Assembly: GCF_005405925.1 (NCBI RefSeq)
Contig: NZ_BJHV01000001.1
Span: 248,001 to 312,000, forward strand
Source of the DNA: Streptomyces antimycoticus
GTDB taxonomy: Bacteria > Actinomycetota > Actinomycetes > Streptomycetales > Streptomycetaceae
DNA length: 64,000 bases
Direction of reading: 5' to 3'
Shown: one piece after another, positions 9,250 through 18,738 of the stretch
Position numbering within the stretch: position 1 is the stretch's first letter
Layout: each line of letters opens with the position of its first letter
Translations under genes and position numbers: made by a program
The notes under the pieces: model-generated
Databases searched by the model: none
The model's input: the letters and a program-made list of their open reading frames with translations, nothing else
Told to the model about the DNA's origin: nothing

Positions 9250-9480
9250 ATGACCAGCACTCAGCCGTCGCAACCGGTCCATTCGTCGCCGAACGATTCC
9301 GCCCCAGCGGACCCGTTCCTGTCCGTTCACACCACCGTCGTCCTGCTCACCGCGCTCGTCATCGGCCTCGTCATCGGTGGCCTCACCGCCCTTACCGGCG
9401 TATCGGTGCCCGCCGCCGTGATCGCCGGACTGACCAGTGCGGGCGCCGGCGTTCCCGTCCTGCGCACTCTGATCCGGTGA
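9250..9480 (+). CDS. Small membrane protein
   Basis: A 76-residue protein with a Thr/Ser/Pro-rich N-terminus and two predicted hydrophobic segments (residues about 27-48 and 52-72: VVLLTALVIGLVIGGLTAL, then VPAAVIAGLTSAGAGVPVL). ATG 9250 is chosen because the upstream extension is not coding-like; GGAG lies just before it. It resembles the small two-helix proteins common in Streptomyces. Function is unknown. Confidence 0.6.
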   Translation: MTSTQPSQPVHSSPNDSAPADPFLSVHTTVVLLTALVIGLVIGGLTALTGVSVPAAVIAGLTSAGAGVPVLRTLIR

Positions 9481-9537
9481 TCCCGCCCCGGCCGATCCCT
9501 CCCCGCCGATGTCGCGCGGCGTGGTGCCGGGTCCGGC

Positions 9538-10158
9538 TCAGCGTGCGCCGGCCACCAGCTCCTGGTGGACGAAATCCACGAGGAGTTCGCGCATGGTGCC
9601 GATGGTCATGCCGGGCACTCCGGTCAGCACCTGGATCGCCGCGCCGTCGGTGAGTGCGGTCAGCCGCAGTGCGACGACATGCGGATCGGCGTCCGCGCGG
9701 AAGACTCCCTGCCGCCGGCCGCGCTGGACGATCCGGCGAACCGTCTCCTGCCAGCGTGCGTAGTACTCGTTGTGGGCCGGGCGGAACTCGGGGCGGATGG
9801 TGGCCTCGGCCCAGTACTGCAGCCAGATGGCCCACTCGTCCCGGACCTGGCCGACCCGTGGCAGCTGCATGTCGATCAGCTTCAGCAGCCGCTCGTGTGC
9901 GTTGTGCACGGCACGCAGTTGGGTGGACTGGCGGGCGAACGCCCGGTCGACGCAGTACTTGAGGGCCTCTGCAAGTACGTCGTTCTTCCCCGGGAAGTAG
10001 TAGTGCACCGTGCCGGTGCTGGTGCCGCAGACCTTGGCGATGTCGGAGATGCGCACGGCGTGGAAGCCGCGCTCGGCGATCAGCTGCCACGTGGCGTCCA
10101 GGATCCTCGCCCTGCGGTCCTCGTCGGTCCTGGGCTCCGTCTTCGTGCCGGTGCTCAC
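9538..10158 (-). CDS. TetR/AcrR-family transcriptional regulator
   Basis: A 206-residue regulator with an N-terminal HTH (residues about 18-62, including IADIAK-like RISDIAKVCGTSTGTVHYYF) and a TetR_C ligand domain (AIWLQYWAEATIRPEFR ... YARWQETVRRIVQRGR). It is transcribed away from the acyl-CoA cluster at 10399. Two copies of TGAC-N6-GTCA lie between them. Family and context suggest an acyl-CoA-responsive repressor of that cluster. Confidence 0.9.
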   Translation of the reverse strand: MSTGTKTEPRTDEDRRARILDATWQLIAERGFHAVRISDIAKVCGTSTGTVHYYFPGKNDVLAEALKYCVDRAFARQSTQLRAVHNAHERLLKLIDMQLPRVGQVRDEWAIWLQYWAEATIRPEFRPAHNEYYARWQETVRRIVQRGRRQGVFRADADPHVVALRLTALTDGAAIQVLTGVPGMTIGTMRELLVDFVHQELVAGAR

Positions 10159-10242
10159 ATCGTGTCTCCATTCCTCGGTCCTGGCTCCCCGTACGCGCCA
10201 GCGCTCAGCGTCCGGATCATGGCGCTCAGTGTTCGGTCATTC

Positions 10243-10256
10243 TGACTCAAGCGTCA
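10243..10256. promoter_or_regulatory. TetR operator copy 1 (TGAC-N6-GTCA)
   Basis: TGACTCAAGCGTCA is a 14-bp dyad lying 85 bp upstream of the TetR start. The same TGAC-N6-GTCA architecture recurs at 10355-10368, and this repetition is the main support. Confidence 0.6.
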
Positions 10257-10354
10257 GCTCCTCATCAAGTCCCGTGACCACGGAGAACTCCCTTTCTTCC
10301 CTGGGAATTCTCTCGCCGTACCCCCTTGACGCCGGTCTCGGCCGGAAGGCTAAC

Positions 10355-10368
10355 TGACGCATCAGTCA
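10355..10368. promoter_or_regulatory. TetR operator copy 2 (TGAC-N6-GTCA)
   Basis: TGACGCATCAGTCA lies within the longer dyad ACTGACGCATCAGT, 31 bp upstream of the SDR start. A site here could block transcription of the acyl-CoA operon, while copy 1 would serve autoregulation. Confidence 0.62.
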
Positions 10369-10398
10369 AATCTTTGGCTCACAGATCGAGGAGGCTCT

Positions 10399-11270
10399 GT
10401 GCGGACTGATCAACCCGCGCCGCCGGGCGGCGGACTACGGCCGGATGTCCACACCGGCAAGGTCGCTCTGGTGACCGGCGGAGGCACCGGAATCGGCCGG
10501 GCCACCGCACTGGACCTGGCCGCCGGCGGAGCGCGCGTCGTGATCTGCGGACGCCGCCCGGAGCCTCTGGCGGAAGTCGCCGATCAGATCGAGGCCCTCG
10601 GCGGCTCCTGCGTCACCGTGTCCGCGGACATCCGCGAGGAGGGCAGCGTCACCACGGTCGTCGGCCACGCACTCGAGGCGTTCGGCCCCGTCGATGTCCT
10701 GGTCAACAACGCGGGCGGACAGTTCACGGCGCCCGCCGAGGAGATCAGCCCGGGCGGCCGGCGGGCCGTGCACCGGCTCGCCGTCGACGCCACCTGGGCG
10801 ATGACCCGCGAGGTCGCCCGTCGGGCAATGATTCCGCAGCGCTCCGGCGCCGTGTTCTTCATCGCCTTCTCTCCGCGCCGCGGCATTCCCGGCTTCGCCC
10901 ATGCCGCCTCCGCGCGGGCCGCGGTGGAGAACCTGGCGGCCGGGCTCAGCCTGGAATGGAGCCGGTACGGCATCCGCACCGTGTGCGTGGCCCCCGGCAC
11001 CATCGCCACCGGGGGGCTGGACGACCACTACACCGCAGAGGACCGGGAACGCTGGGAGAGGTCGGTGCCGCTGGGCAGGCTCGGCCGGCCCGAGGACGTC
11101 TCCGGCCTCATCTCCTTCCTCGCCTCCCCCAGGGCTCCTACATCACCGGCACCACCGTTGTGGTCGACGGCGGAGCGGACGCCTGGGGTGCCGGGCACCC
11201 CGTGCCCGACCTCGCCACGCCGGAACCCGACCTCGCCACGCCGGACTCGTCCCCCAAGGACCACCCATGA
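10399..11270 (+). pseudogene. SDR-family oxidoreductase (frameshifted near the 3' end)
   Basis: A short-chain dehydrogenase of about 290 residues. The cofactor loop is TGGGTGIG (residues about 26-33), with NNAGG mid-protein. The active-site helix reads GFAHAASARAAVENL, so the usual YxxxK is replaced, as in 2,4-dienoyl-CoA reductase-like SDRs. The C-terminus (QGSYITGTTVVVDGGADAWG) is reached only by adding one C to the CCCCC run at about 11126-11130. It is the first gene of the acyl-CoA cluster, and the repaired stop overlaps the next start by 4 bp. Confidence 0.82.
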
Positions 11271-13341
11271 CCCTCTCCGCCACTGAGCGGCGCGTTCCGG
11301 AACGCGACCTCGGACCGCTGTTCTCACCGAACGCGGTCGCGATCGTCGGAGCCAGCAACGACCAGACCAAATGGGGCAACTGGATCAGTGTGCAGGCGCT
11401 GCGCATGCGGCAGCGGCGCCCGGTGTACCTGATCAACCGTCGTGGTGAACCGGTGCTCGGCGAGCGCGCCTACCGCTCCATGGCCGAACTCCCCCAGCGC
11501 GCCGACCTCGCGGTGGTCGCCGTCCCGGCGGCCGGGTTCGAGTCGGCGGTCGAGGACGCGCTCGCCGCCGGGGCACGCGCCATCGTCGGCATCACCTCGG
11601 GCTTCGCCGAACTCGGCGCCGAGGGCGAGGCGCGGCAGACGGCGCTGGCCAGGCGGGTGCGCGAGGCGGGTGCCGTGCTGCTGGGCCCCAACTGCCTGGG
11701 CGTCCTGGACAGCGGCAGCGAACTGTATCTCTCCTCGAATCCACTGCCGCCCGGCCCGGTGGGCCTGATCTCGCAGAGCGGCAACATGGCCCTGGAGCTC
11801 AGCCGGATCCTGGCCGAGCGGGGGCTCGGCTTCTCCCGCTTCGCCTCCCTCGGCAACCAGGCCGACCTCACCGTCGCCGACCTCATCCGGTCCTACACCG
11901 TGCACCCGGGGACCAAGCTGATCGCGGTATACAGCGAGGACTTCGGCGACGGCCGCGACTTCGTGGCAGCGGCTGCCGAGGCCACCACGATGGGCAAGCC
12001 CGTGGTGCTGCTCACCGTCGGCGCCAGCGAGGCCTCAGTACGCGGGGCCAAGTCGCACACCGGGGCACTGGTCAGCGACAGCTCGGTGATCGACGCGGCC
12101 TGCCGGGCCGCCGGGATCGACCGGGTGTCCAGCCCCCGTCAGATGGCCGGCCTGCTGGAGGCGCTGCATCTGTTCGGCGCGGCCCCCGCCCGCAGGGTAG
12201 CGGTGCTCGCCGACGGCGGCGGCCATGCCTCGGTCGCCTGTGACCTGGCCGAACGGTACGGGTTGTCCGTACCGGAGTTCGATCCCGAGCTGTCGCGGCT
12301 GCTGTGAGACCATCTGACGCCGTCGGCGGGGGTGGGCAACCCGGTGGACCTCGCGGGCATGGGTGAGCGGGACGTCACCTCCTTCGCCCGGGTGCTGGGC
12401 GATCTGCTCGACGCGCCGGACACCGACTCGGTCCTGATCACCGGATACTTCGGCGGCTACGGCGAGTACAGCGCCGCCCTCGCCACCTCCGAAATCGAGA
12501 CTGCCGCCGAGATGGGCGAGCTGGTACGGACCGCTGCAAACCGGTGGCCGTTCACACCATGTATCCCTACAGCGACGCCGCCGAGGAACTGCAGCGACGC
12601 GGTGTCCCCGTCTTCCGTGCCATCGAGGAAGCGGCACGCAGCCTCGGGATGCTGGCCCGGCGCACCGCCGCCGACCCCGCGCTGCGGCCTCTGCCCGACC
12701 CGCTGCCGCCGGTGGCGGACGACGGCTACTGGAGCGCACGGGAGCTGATCCGCGCCGTGGGTGTGCACTTCCCGGCGGCGCGCCTGGTCACGACCGCGGA
12801 CGAGGCCGTGGAGGCGGCCCGCGAGATCGGCGGCAGGGTCGTGGTCAAGGCGCTCGGCCTGCTGCACAAGTCCGACTCCGGTGGTGTCGCGCTCGGGCTC
12901 GCGGGCGATCCGGCGGTCCGCACCGCCGTCGCCGACATGGCCGAGCGGTTGTCTCCACCGGGGTACTGCGTCGAGGCCATGGCGGATCTGCGCGACGGTG
13001 TCGAATTGATCGTCGGTGTCCGGCGCGACCCCCGGTTCGGGCCGGTCACCATGCTCGGCCTCGGCGGGGTCACCGCCGAGGTGCTGCGCGACGTGGCCTT
13101 CGCGCTCGCCCCGCTCACCCCCGGGCAGGCCCGTGAGCTCCTGGGCCGGCTGCGCTCCGCGGCGCTGCTGCACGGCGTACGTGGCCGGCCCGCCGCCGAT
13201 CTCGACGCACTCGCCCACACCATCGCCGTCATCACCGAAGTGGCGGCGGCCCATCCGGAGATCGCCGAGCTGGAAGTCAACCCGCTGCTCGCCACTGCGC
13301 GCGGATGCCAGGGCCTGGACGCCCGCATCGTCCTGGGCTGA
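11267..13341 (+). pseudogene. Acetyl/acyl-CoA synthetase, NDP-forming type (in-frame stop plus frameshift)
   Basis: A fused alpha-beta NDP-forming acyl-CoA synthetase of about 690 residues. The order is a CoA-binding domain (NAVAIVGASNDQTKWGN), a succinyl-CoA-ligase-like middle (GLISQSGNMALEL, GAKSHTGAL with the phosphohistidine) and an ATP-grasp part (VVVKALGLLHKSDSGGVALG). A TGA at 12305-12307 interrupts the frame, and the sequence resumes directly as DHLTPSAGVGNPVDLAG; a single C-to-T change would produce it from CGA. One base is also missing in the GCAAACC stretch near 12535. It may be a decaying gene or doubly misread. It activates a carboxylate for the dehydrogenase and hydratase that follow. 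Confidence 0.82.
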
Positions 13342-13455
13342 CACCGACACGGCTGATACCCACACGGCCGACACCCACTGGCTGACACCCACACGTAAGA
13401 GCACTCGCTCGCGCCACATCAATCTGCGCGCGCCACATCAACAGGAGGAAACACC

Positions 13456-14628
13456 GTGGAATTCGCCCTCAGCCCCCGTCTGGCCGAACTGAAGCAGCGT
13501 GCCGCCGGCCTGACCGGCAAGATCATGCAGTTCGAGGACGAGTGCGAGGCCAACAACGGTCTGCCGCCCGAAACCCACGCCGTCATCCGCGACGAGGTGC
13601 TCGCCCATGGCCTGCAGGCCATCAACATGCCCGCCGACTGGGGCGGCGCGGGCCTCACCATCCTGGAACAGGTCGTGGTCCAGGACGAGTTGGGCAAGCT
13701 CACCAACGCCCTGTGGGACGCGGTATGGCGTCCCGCCAACTGCCTGAGCGCCTGCACTCCCGAACAGCGCGAGCGCTACCTCGCCCCGGACATCGAGGGC
13801 CGCCGCCGCGACGCGGTGGCCATCACCGAGGAGCACGCCGGCTCCGACCCCTCCCGGATCCGCACCACGGCCACCCGGGACGGCGACGGCTATGTCCTCA
13901 ACGGCGAGAAGTGGTTTGTGACCGTCGGCGACGCGGCGGACTTCCTCATCGTCCTCGCCTATGTGCGGCCGGACAACGAGCCGACGATGTTCCTCGTCGA
14001 CAAGGACACCCCCGGCGTCTCCGTCAAGCGCACCCCCCGCTACACCCACACCTTCGTCTACGAACACCCCGAGTTCCTCTTCCAGGACGTCCAGGTCGGC
14101 CAGGACGCCGTCCTCGGCAGGATCGGCGAGGGGTACGACCTGACCCGCGACTGGTTCACCGAGGAGCGGCTGATGATCGCCGCGCGTACCATCGGCGCCG
14201 CCGAGCGCGCGCTGCGGCTGGCCGTCGACTGGGCCAAGGAGCGCGAGCAGGGCGGGGATGTACTGATGAACCGCCAGCTCATCCAGGGGATGATCGCCGA
14301 CTCGGTGACCGAGATCGCCACCAACCGCGCCTTCACCCACCAGGTGGCCTGGGAGTTCGACCAGGGTGGCGACCGCAAGACCCTGCACGCCAAGGCCGCC
14401 ACCGCCAAGCTCGCCGCCTCCGAGGCGTCCAACCGCATCGTCGACCGCTGTGTGCAGATCTTCGGCGGCCGCGGCTATATGCGGGACATGCCGGTCGAGC
14501 GGCTGTGGCGCGAGCTGCGGGTGGACCGGATCTGGGAGGGCACCTCCGAGATCCAGCGGCTGGTCGTCGCCAACGAGGTCGGCAAGCGCGGCCTGGACGA
14601 CCTGCTGTCCTTCACCGCCGGGAGCTGA
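13456..14628 (+). CDS. Acyl-CoA dehydrogenase
   Basis: A complete 390-residue FAD-dependent acyl-CoA dehydrogenase. The N-terminal helical domain, the FAD/substrate segment (AITEEHAGSDPSRI) and the C-terminal domain (QIFGGRGYMRD, IWEGTSEIQRLVVANEVGKR) are all seen. GTG 13456 follows AGGAGGAA at the normal distance. It introduces the alpha-beta double bond into an acyl-CoA. Together with the synthetase, hydratase and SDR it makes up a short acid-degradation route. Confidence 0.93.
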   Translation: MEFALSPRLAELKQRAAGLTGKIMQFEDECEANNGLPPETHAVIRDEVLAHGLQAINMPADWGGAGLTILEQVVVQDELGKLTNALWDAVWRPANCLSACTPEQRERYLAPDIEGRRRDAVAITEEHAGSDPSRIRTTATRDGDGYVLNGEKWFVTVGDAADFLIVLAYVRPDNEPTMFLVDKDTPGVSVKRTPRYTHTFVYEHPEFLFQDVQVGQDAVLGRIGEGYDLTRDWFTEERLMIAARTIGAAERALRLAVDWAKEREQGGDVLMNRQLIQGMIADSVTEIATNRAFTHQVAWEFDQGGDRKTLHAKAATAKLAASEASNRIVDRCVQIFGGRGYMRDMPVERLWRELRVDRIWEGTSEIQRLVVANEVGKRGLDDLLSFTAGS

Positions 14629-14763
14629 CCGGCGCCATCCGGCGGCAGGGGCCGTACGGCCACGCCCACGGCCCCTGCCGCCGACCACCCCACTGTGGCC
14701 GCCGCTCGACCATGTGGCGCGGCAACGACCGTCAAACAGCCAGGCAGGAGAAGCACCAGCGCC

Positions 14764-15518
14764 ATGACCATCACCGACACAACGCCCGCCGCATCCCCAA
14801 ACGCCGGCACCGTGGAGATCGCGCGCACCGGCGAACACCACGACATCGCGTCCTCACGCTGCGGCGCGAGCGGAAGCTCAACGCGCTCTCCACCCATCTG
14901 GAGTCCGTCCTGCTCGACGCCCTGCACAGCCAGGTGCGCACCAGCCGGGCCGTGGTCGTCACCGGAGTGCCGCGCGCCTTCTCGGCCGGGGCGGACACCG
15001 GCGAGCTGCGCGAGCTGACCCCCGAGAGGATCGCCGAGTATTACCGCTCGTCCGGCGCCGTGTACGAGACGTTCGCCGCCCTCTCCCAGCCCACGGTGGC
15101 GGCCCTGTCGGGTTACTGCATCGGCGGCGGACTGGAACTGGCGCTGGCCGCGGACATCCGGGTGGCCGACCCGGACACCGTCTTCGGCCTGCCCGAGGTT
15201 GGTATCGGCATTCTGCCCAGCTCCGGCGGGGTGACCCGGCTGGTACGGGAGGTCGGCCCGGCCCGCACCCGCGATCTGGTGCTGCGCGGCCGCCGCTTCG
15301 GGGCGCCGGAGGCGTACACCTGGGGGCTGATCGGCGAGATCGCCGAAGGGGGCACCGTACGGGAGAAGGCGGTGGAGATCGCCACGGAGCTGGCCGCGCA
15401 GCCGCGGCTCGCCGTCTCAGTCGCCAAGCAGGTGATCACTGCGGCCGCCGATGCTCCACGCGAGGCGGCGTTGCTGCTGGAACAGCTCGCGTACGCCGCG
15501 CTCAACCGAAGCGGCTGA
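14764..15518 (+). pseudogene. Enoyl-CoA hydratase/isomerase (frameshifted near the 5' end)
   Basis: A crotonase-fold protein of about 252 residues. ATG 14764 opens a frame through GEHHDIA. One added base near 14848 continues it into VLTLRRERKLNALS. The oxyanion-hole and core motifs are present: AFSAGADTGE, GYCIGGGLELALAADIRVA and FGLPEVGIGILPSSGG. The catalytic Glu is at PEVGIG. It would hydrate the product of the preceding acyl-CoA dehydrogenase. Confidence 0.85.
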
Positions 15519-15905
15519 ACCGCTCCGCCGCGACCACGACCGTCAGGGGGATCCGCAACCACACGCCCATCCACGCTCGCGTCCAGGAGAAACCGTATGG
15601 CAGTAAGCACCACCAAGGAGACCGAGGCACCGGACGCGCCGGGCGCCGCCCGGCACCGGCCGGCACCGGCCGGTCATCGAGAGCCGGTCGATCGACTATG
15701 CCGCCCCTCGCCGAACGCCACGGCAAGGTCTGGCATCTGTTCCCCGTCTGGTTCGCCGGGGACGCGCATCTCGCCACCATCGCCACCGGCGCCATCGGGG
15801 TGGCACTCGGCGGCAATCTGATCTGGACGGCCATCGCCATCGTGCTCGGCAACGTTCTGGGCACCTTCTTCATGGCCTTCCACTCCACCCAGGGCCCACA
15901 GCTAG

Positions 15906-17351
15906 TACTCCAGTGCGGTTTCGTGATCTATCCAGCGGGTCCGTCGGTGGAGCGTCGTTGGTAGTGGCTGCGTCGGGCTGCGGCCTGGTGGCGTCTGCGC
16001 CAGGTGGACCAGTGCAGCAGTCTGGCGGCAGTCATGGCCGGTGGGGCGAAGACGGCGACGAGCAGGTGACGGATCTCCGGGACGGTCAGGATGATCGGGT
16101 CGTGGCTGCGGTCGGGATGTTGCGGATCGGCAGGCCGGGCGGGGTTCGCGTCGGCGGCGAGAGCGGTCAGGAAGGCCAGGGCCAGCATGGCGAGCGTGAT
16201 GTGCCGGTGCCATGAGGTCCAGTGCCTGACCTGGTAGTGATCCAGGCCGACCTGGCTCTTGGCGGCCTGGAAGCACTCCTCGACGCTCCAGCGGACACCG
16301 GCGACGCGGACGAGCTCGTGCAGGGTGATCTGGGTGGGTGACCAGCACAGGTAGAAGGCGAGTTCACCGGTGGTCCGGTTGCGGCGGATCAGCAGGTGAC
16401 GATGGACGCCGGTGCCGATGTGGATCCAGGCCCAGTCGTAGTAGCGCGGGCCCTTCGCGCCGGCTCCGGCGCTGTGCCGCTGCCAGGCAGAGGCGGGCAA
16501 GCGGTCGGCGAGGACATCGGCGCGGACAGGGGTGCGGCCCTGGTTGATCCGGACCCGGGTGGAGCAGGCGACGGCCATCACGTAGCCGATGCCGATCCGC
16601 TCCAGGCGTGCGCGTAACTGCGGGTCCTGGCCGTAGGCTTCGTCGCCGGTCACCCACGATGCAGTCACTCCGGCGTCCAACGCGGCGACGATCATCTCCT
16701 CGGCCAGCCGGGGCTTGGTCGCGAAGGGTAGGTCCTCGGGCACCCCGGCAGCATGGCGGCGCTCGGGATCGGAGCACCAGGACCGCTCGGGCAGGTAGAG
16801 CCGTCGGTCGATCAGCGCGCGTCCCCGCTCAGTGGCGTAGGCGAGGAACACGCCGACCTGGGAGTTCTCGATCCGGCCAGCTGTGCCGGTGTACTGGCGT
16901 TGCACCCCCGCCGACATGCTGCCTTTCTTCACGAAGCCGGTCTCGTCCACGATGAGAACGCCGTCGTCGCCGAGGTGGTCGACAACGTAGGCGCGGACAT
17001 CGTCACGGAGGGCGTCGGCATCCCAGCGGGCATAGCGCAGCAGGCGCTGCATCGGCCCGGGCCGGGCCAGGCCGGCCTGTTCAGCCAGTTGCCAGCAGTT
17101 CTTCCGCTCGGTAGCCGACAGCAGCCCGAGCAAGTAGGCGCGGGCCGTGGCCCGAGGCTCAACTCGGCCGAACCGCCCGGCGATACGAGCCATGGCCTGG
17201 TCGAACAACACCCGCCAGCGGGCAGGGTCTACGCTATGGTCCGCGGCCACCGCACGATCTTCGTTTGTCCACACACCAACCGATGATCACGCGGTGGCCG
17301 TACCCGTTCCCAGCCGGGTTCGCCACAAGATCGCGAAGTCAGACTGGAGTA
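15906..17351 (-). mobile_element. IS701-family insertion sequence with CTAG target duplication
   Basis: A 1446-bp element. Terminal inverted repeats are perfect for 9 bp (TACTCCAGT at 15906-15914; complement at 17343-17351), and matching resumes inside them at TTCGyGATC. It is flanked on both sides by CTAG (15902-15905 and 17352-17355), which fits the YTAR target duplication of IS701 elements. The host permease reads through perfectly when the element is removed, so insertion is recent. Confidence 0.93.
15928..17274 (-). CDS. IS701-family transposase
   Basis: An intact 448-residue DDE transposase. It shows the family start (RFGRVEPRATARAYLLGLL), the first catalytic region (VLIVDETGFVKKG), the second (ASWVTGDEAYGQDPQLR) and the glutamate region (GVRWSVEECFQAAKSQVGLD). 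It starts at GTG and fills nearly the whole element. With intact inverted repeats it is the best candidate for a still-active element in the window. Confidence 0.94.
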   Translation of the reverse strand: MWTNEDRAVAADHSVDPARWRVLFDQAMARIAGRFGRVEPRATARAYLLGLLSATERKNCWQLAEQAGLARPGPMQRLLRYARWDADALRDDVRAYVVDHLGDDGVLIVDETGFVKKGSMSAGVQRQYTGTAGRIENSQVGVFLAYATERGRALIDRRLYLPERSWCSDPERRHAAGVPEDLPFATKPRLAEEMIVAALDAGVTASWVTGDEAYGQDPQLRARLERIGIGYVMAVACSTRVRINQGRTPVRADVLADRLPASAWQRHSAGAGAKGPRYYDWAWIHIGTGVHRHLLIRRNRTTGELAFYLCWSPTQITLHELVRVAGVRWSVEECFQAAKSQVGLDHYQVRHWTSWHRHITLAMLALAFLTALAADANPARPADPQHPDRSHDPIILTVPEIRHLLVAVFAPPAMTAARLLHWSTWRRRHQAAARRSHYQRRSTDGPAG

Positions 17352-18606
17352 CTAGGGCTGCCCCAAATGGTGCAGTCCCGGGCGCAGTTCGGATTCGTCG
17401 GCGCGCTGCTGGTGTGGGTCGTGGCGCTGGTGACGTACATCGGCTATACGCCCTTCAACCAGGTGTTGGTCGGCTCGACGATGGACCACCTGGCGGACAC
17501 TCCCCCGTCGGTCAGCTATATCGCCTACGCCGTGATCGGCATCGTGCTCGCCGTCGTGAGATATGACTTCATCCACAAGGCGTCCCGGTGGCTGACGTAT
17601 CTGACGGGCGCGGGCCTGGCCGTGTTCTCCGTGGGCATCGTGGTGGTCGCCCCCTTCAGCGCGGACCAGCTCGATCTGAGCGCCTTCACTCTCGCTCCCT
17701 TCCTGATCCAGCTGTTCCACGCCGCCGTCTACCAGCTCTCGTGGTCCATCTACGTCTCCGACTACTCCCGCTATCTTCCGCCGACGGTGGGGGTGCGCTC
17801 CTCGTTCTGGTGGACGTATCTGGGTGCGGGCTTCGGTGGCGCGTTGATGATGCTGGTGGGGGCGGTGGCCGCTGGGCTGTTCCCGAAGCTGAGCCTGGTG
17901 GATGCCGTGGTCAAAGCCGGTGACCAGCTATTTTCCGGTTTCGGTGTCGTGCTGTTGCTGTTGTCGGTGATCCCGCTGTTCACCATCGGCACCCTCAACT
18001 TCTACGGCGGCAGCCTCACACTGCTCTCCAGCATCGGTTCGGTGAAGCGGGTCCCGCTGACCCTGGGCACCCGCATCGCCACACTGGTGGTCATCGGCGT
18101 GGCCTCCACCGGGCTCGCCTTCAGTGCCAACGACGACTTCCTGACCACCTTCGGGGACTTCCTGATCGTCCTCGGCTACCTCTTCACACCGTGGACCGCG
18201 GTCAACCTGATCGACTTCTATGTGGTGCGGCGTGGCCGCTACTCGATCCGCGAGATCTTCAACCCTCGTGGCATCTACGGCCGCTGGAACTGGCGCGGGC
18301 TCACCGCCTATGGCGTCGGCTTCGTCTCGATGCTGCCGTTCGCCGTGATCGGCGACGTGGAGGGGCCGCTCGCCCACTGGGTCAAGGGCGCCGACGTCAC
18401 CATGCTGGTCGGACTCGCCGTGTCGTCCCTGCTCTATCTGGTGCTGTGCCGCTCGCTCGACATCGACGCCGAGCGCGCCGTCATCGCGTCCGCCGACGCC
18501 GGTCTCGACCCGGACCACGCCGGACACCAGGCGGACGCCGGGCACCACGCATGATTCGCCGGTGAGAAGAAAAGAAATGGGCGATCCATGCCATTCACCA
18601 CAAAGA

Positions 18607-18632
18607 TTGCCTGTGATCTACATCACAGGCAA
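18607..18632. promoter_or_regulatory. Perfect palindrome containing a CRP-like site
   Basis: The arms TTGCCTGTGAT (18607-18617) and ATCACAGGCAA (18622-18632) are perfect over 11 bp with a 4-nt spacer. The core TGTGATCTACATCACA matches the CRP/FNR-superfamily half-site pair TGTGA-N6-TCACA exactly. It lies 53 bp after the permease and 107 bp before the ATP-grasp gene. As RNA it would also be a stable hairpin, but no T-tract follows. Confidence 0.6.
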
Positions 18633-18738
18633 CATCTCCGCACCTCTGTGAAATGATGCCACCCGTATTGGCATCGGATGACGGTATGGCGCATCGCTTC
18701 TTCAATGTTTTAGCCAGCCGTAACCGGGGGAGACAAGA

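Larger units (their letters stand above)
15597..18554 (+). pseudogene. NCS1-family purine/cytosine permease, interrupted by an IS701 element
   Basis: The 5' part (15597-15905) encodes the NCS1 start (LAERHGKVWHLFPVWFAGD, FFMAFHSTQGPQ), with two small frame slips before MPPLAERHG. The 3' part (17356-18554) resumes at GLPQMVQSRAQFGFVGALL and runs through ten or so membrane segments (SIYVSDYSRYLPP, FNPRGIYGRWNWRG). Removing the element and one CTAG copy fuses the halves in frame as GPQ-L-GLPQM. It probably carried a nucleobase, hydantoin or related substrate and ends the acyl-CoA cluster. It would not make full-length transporter as sequenced. Confidence 0.87.

Noticed and set aside
13542..15518. 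A 658-codon open frame over the acyl-CoA dehydrogenase and hydratase
   Set aside because: Only its last 220 codons are real (the enoyl-CoA hydratase after a frameshift). The first part is a shadow of the dehydrogenase.
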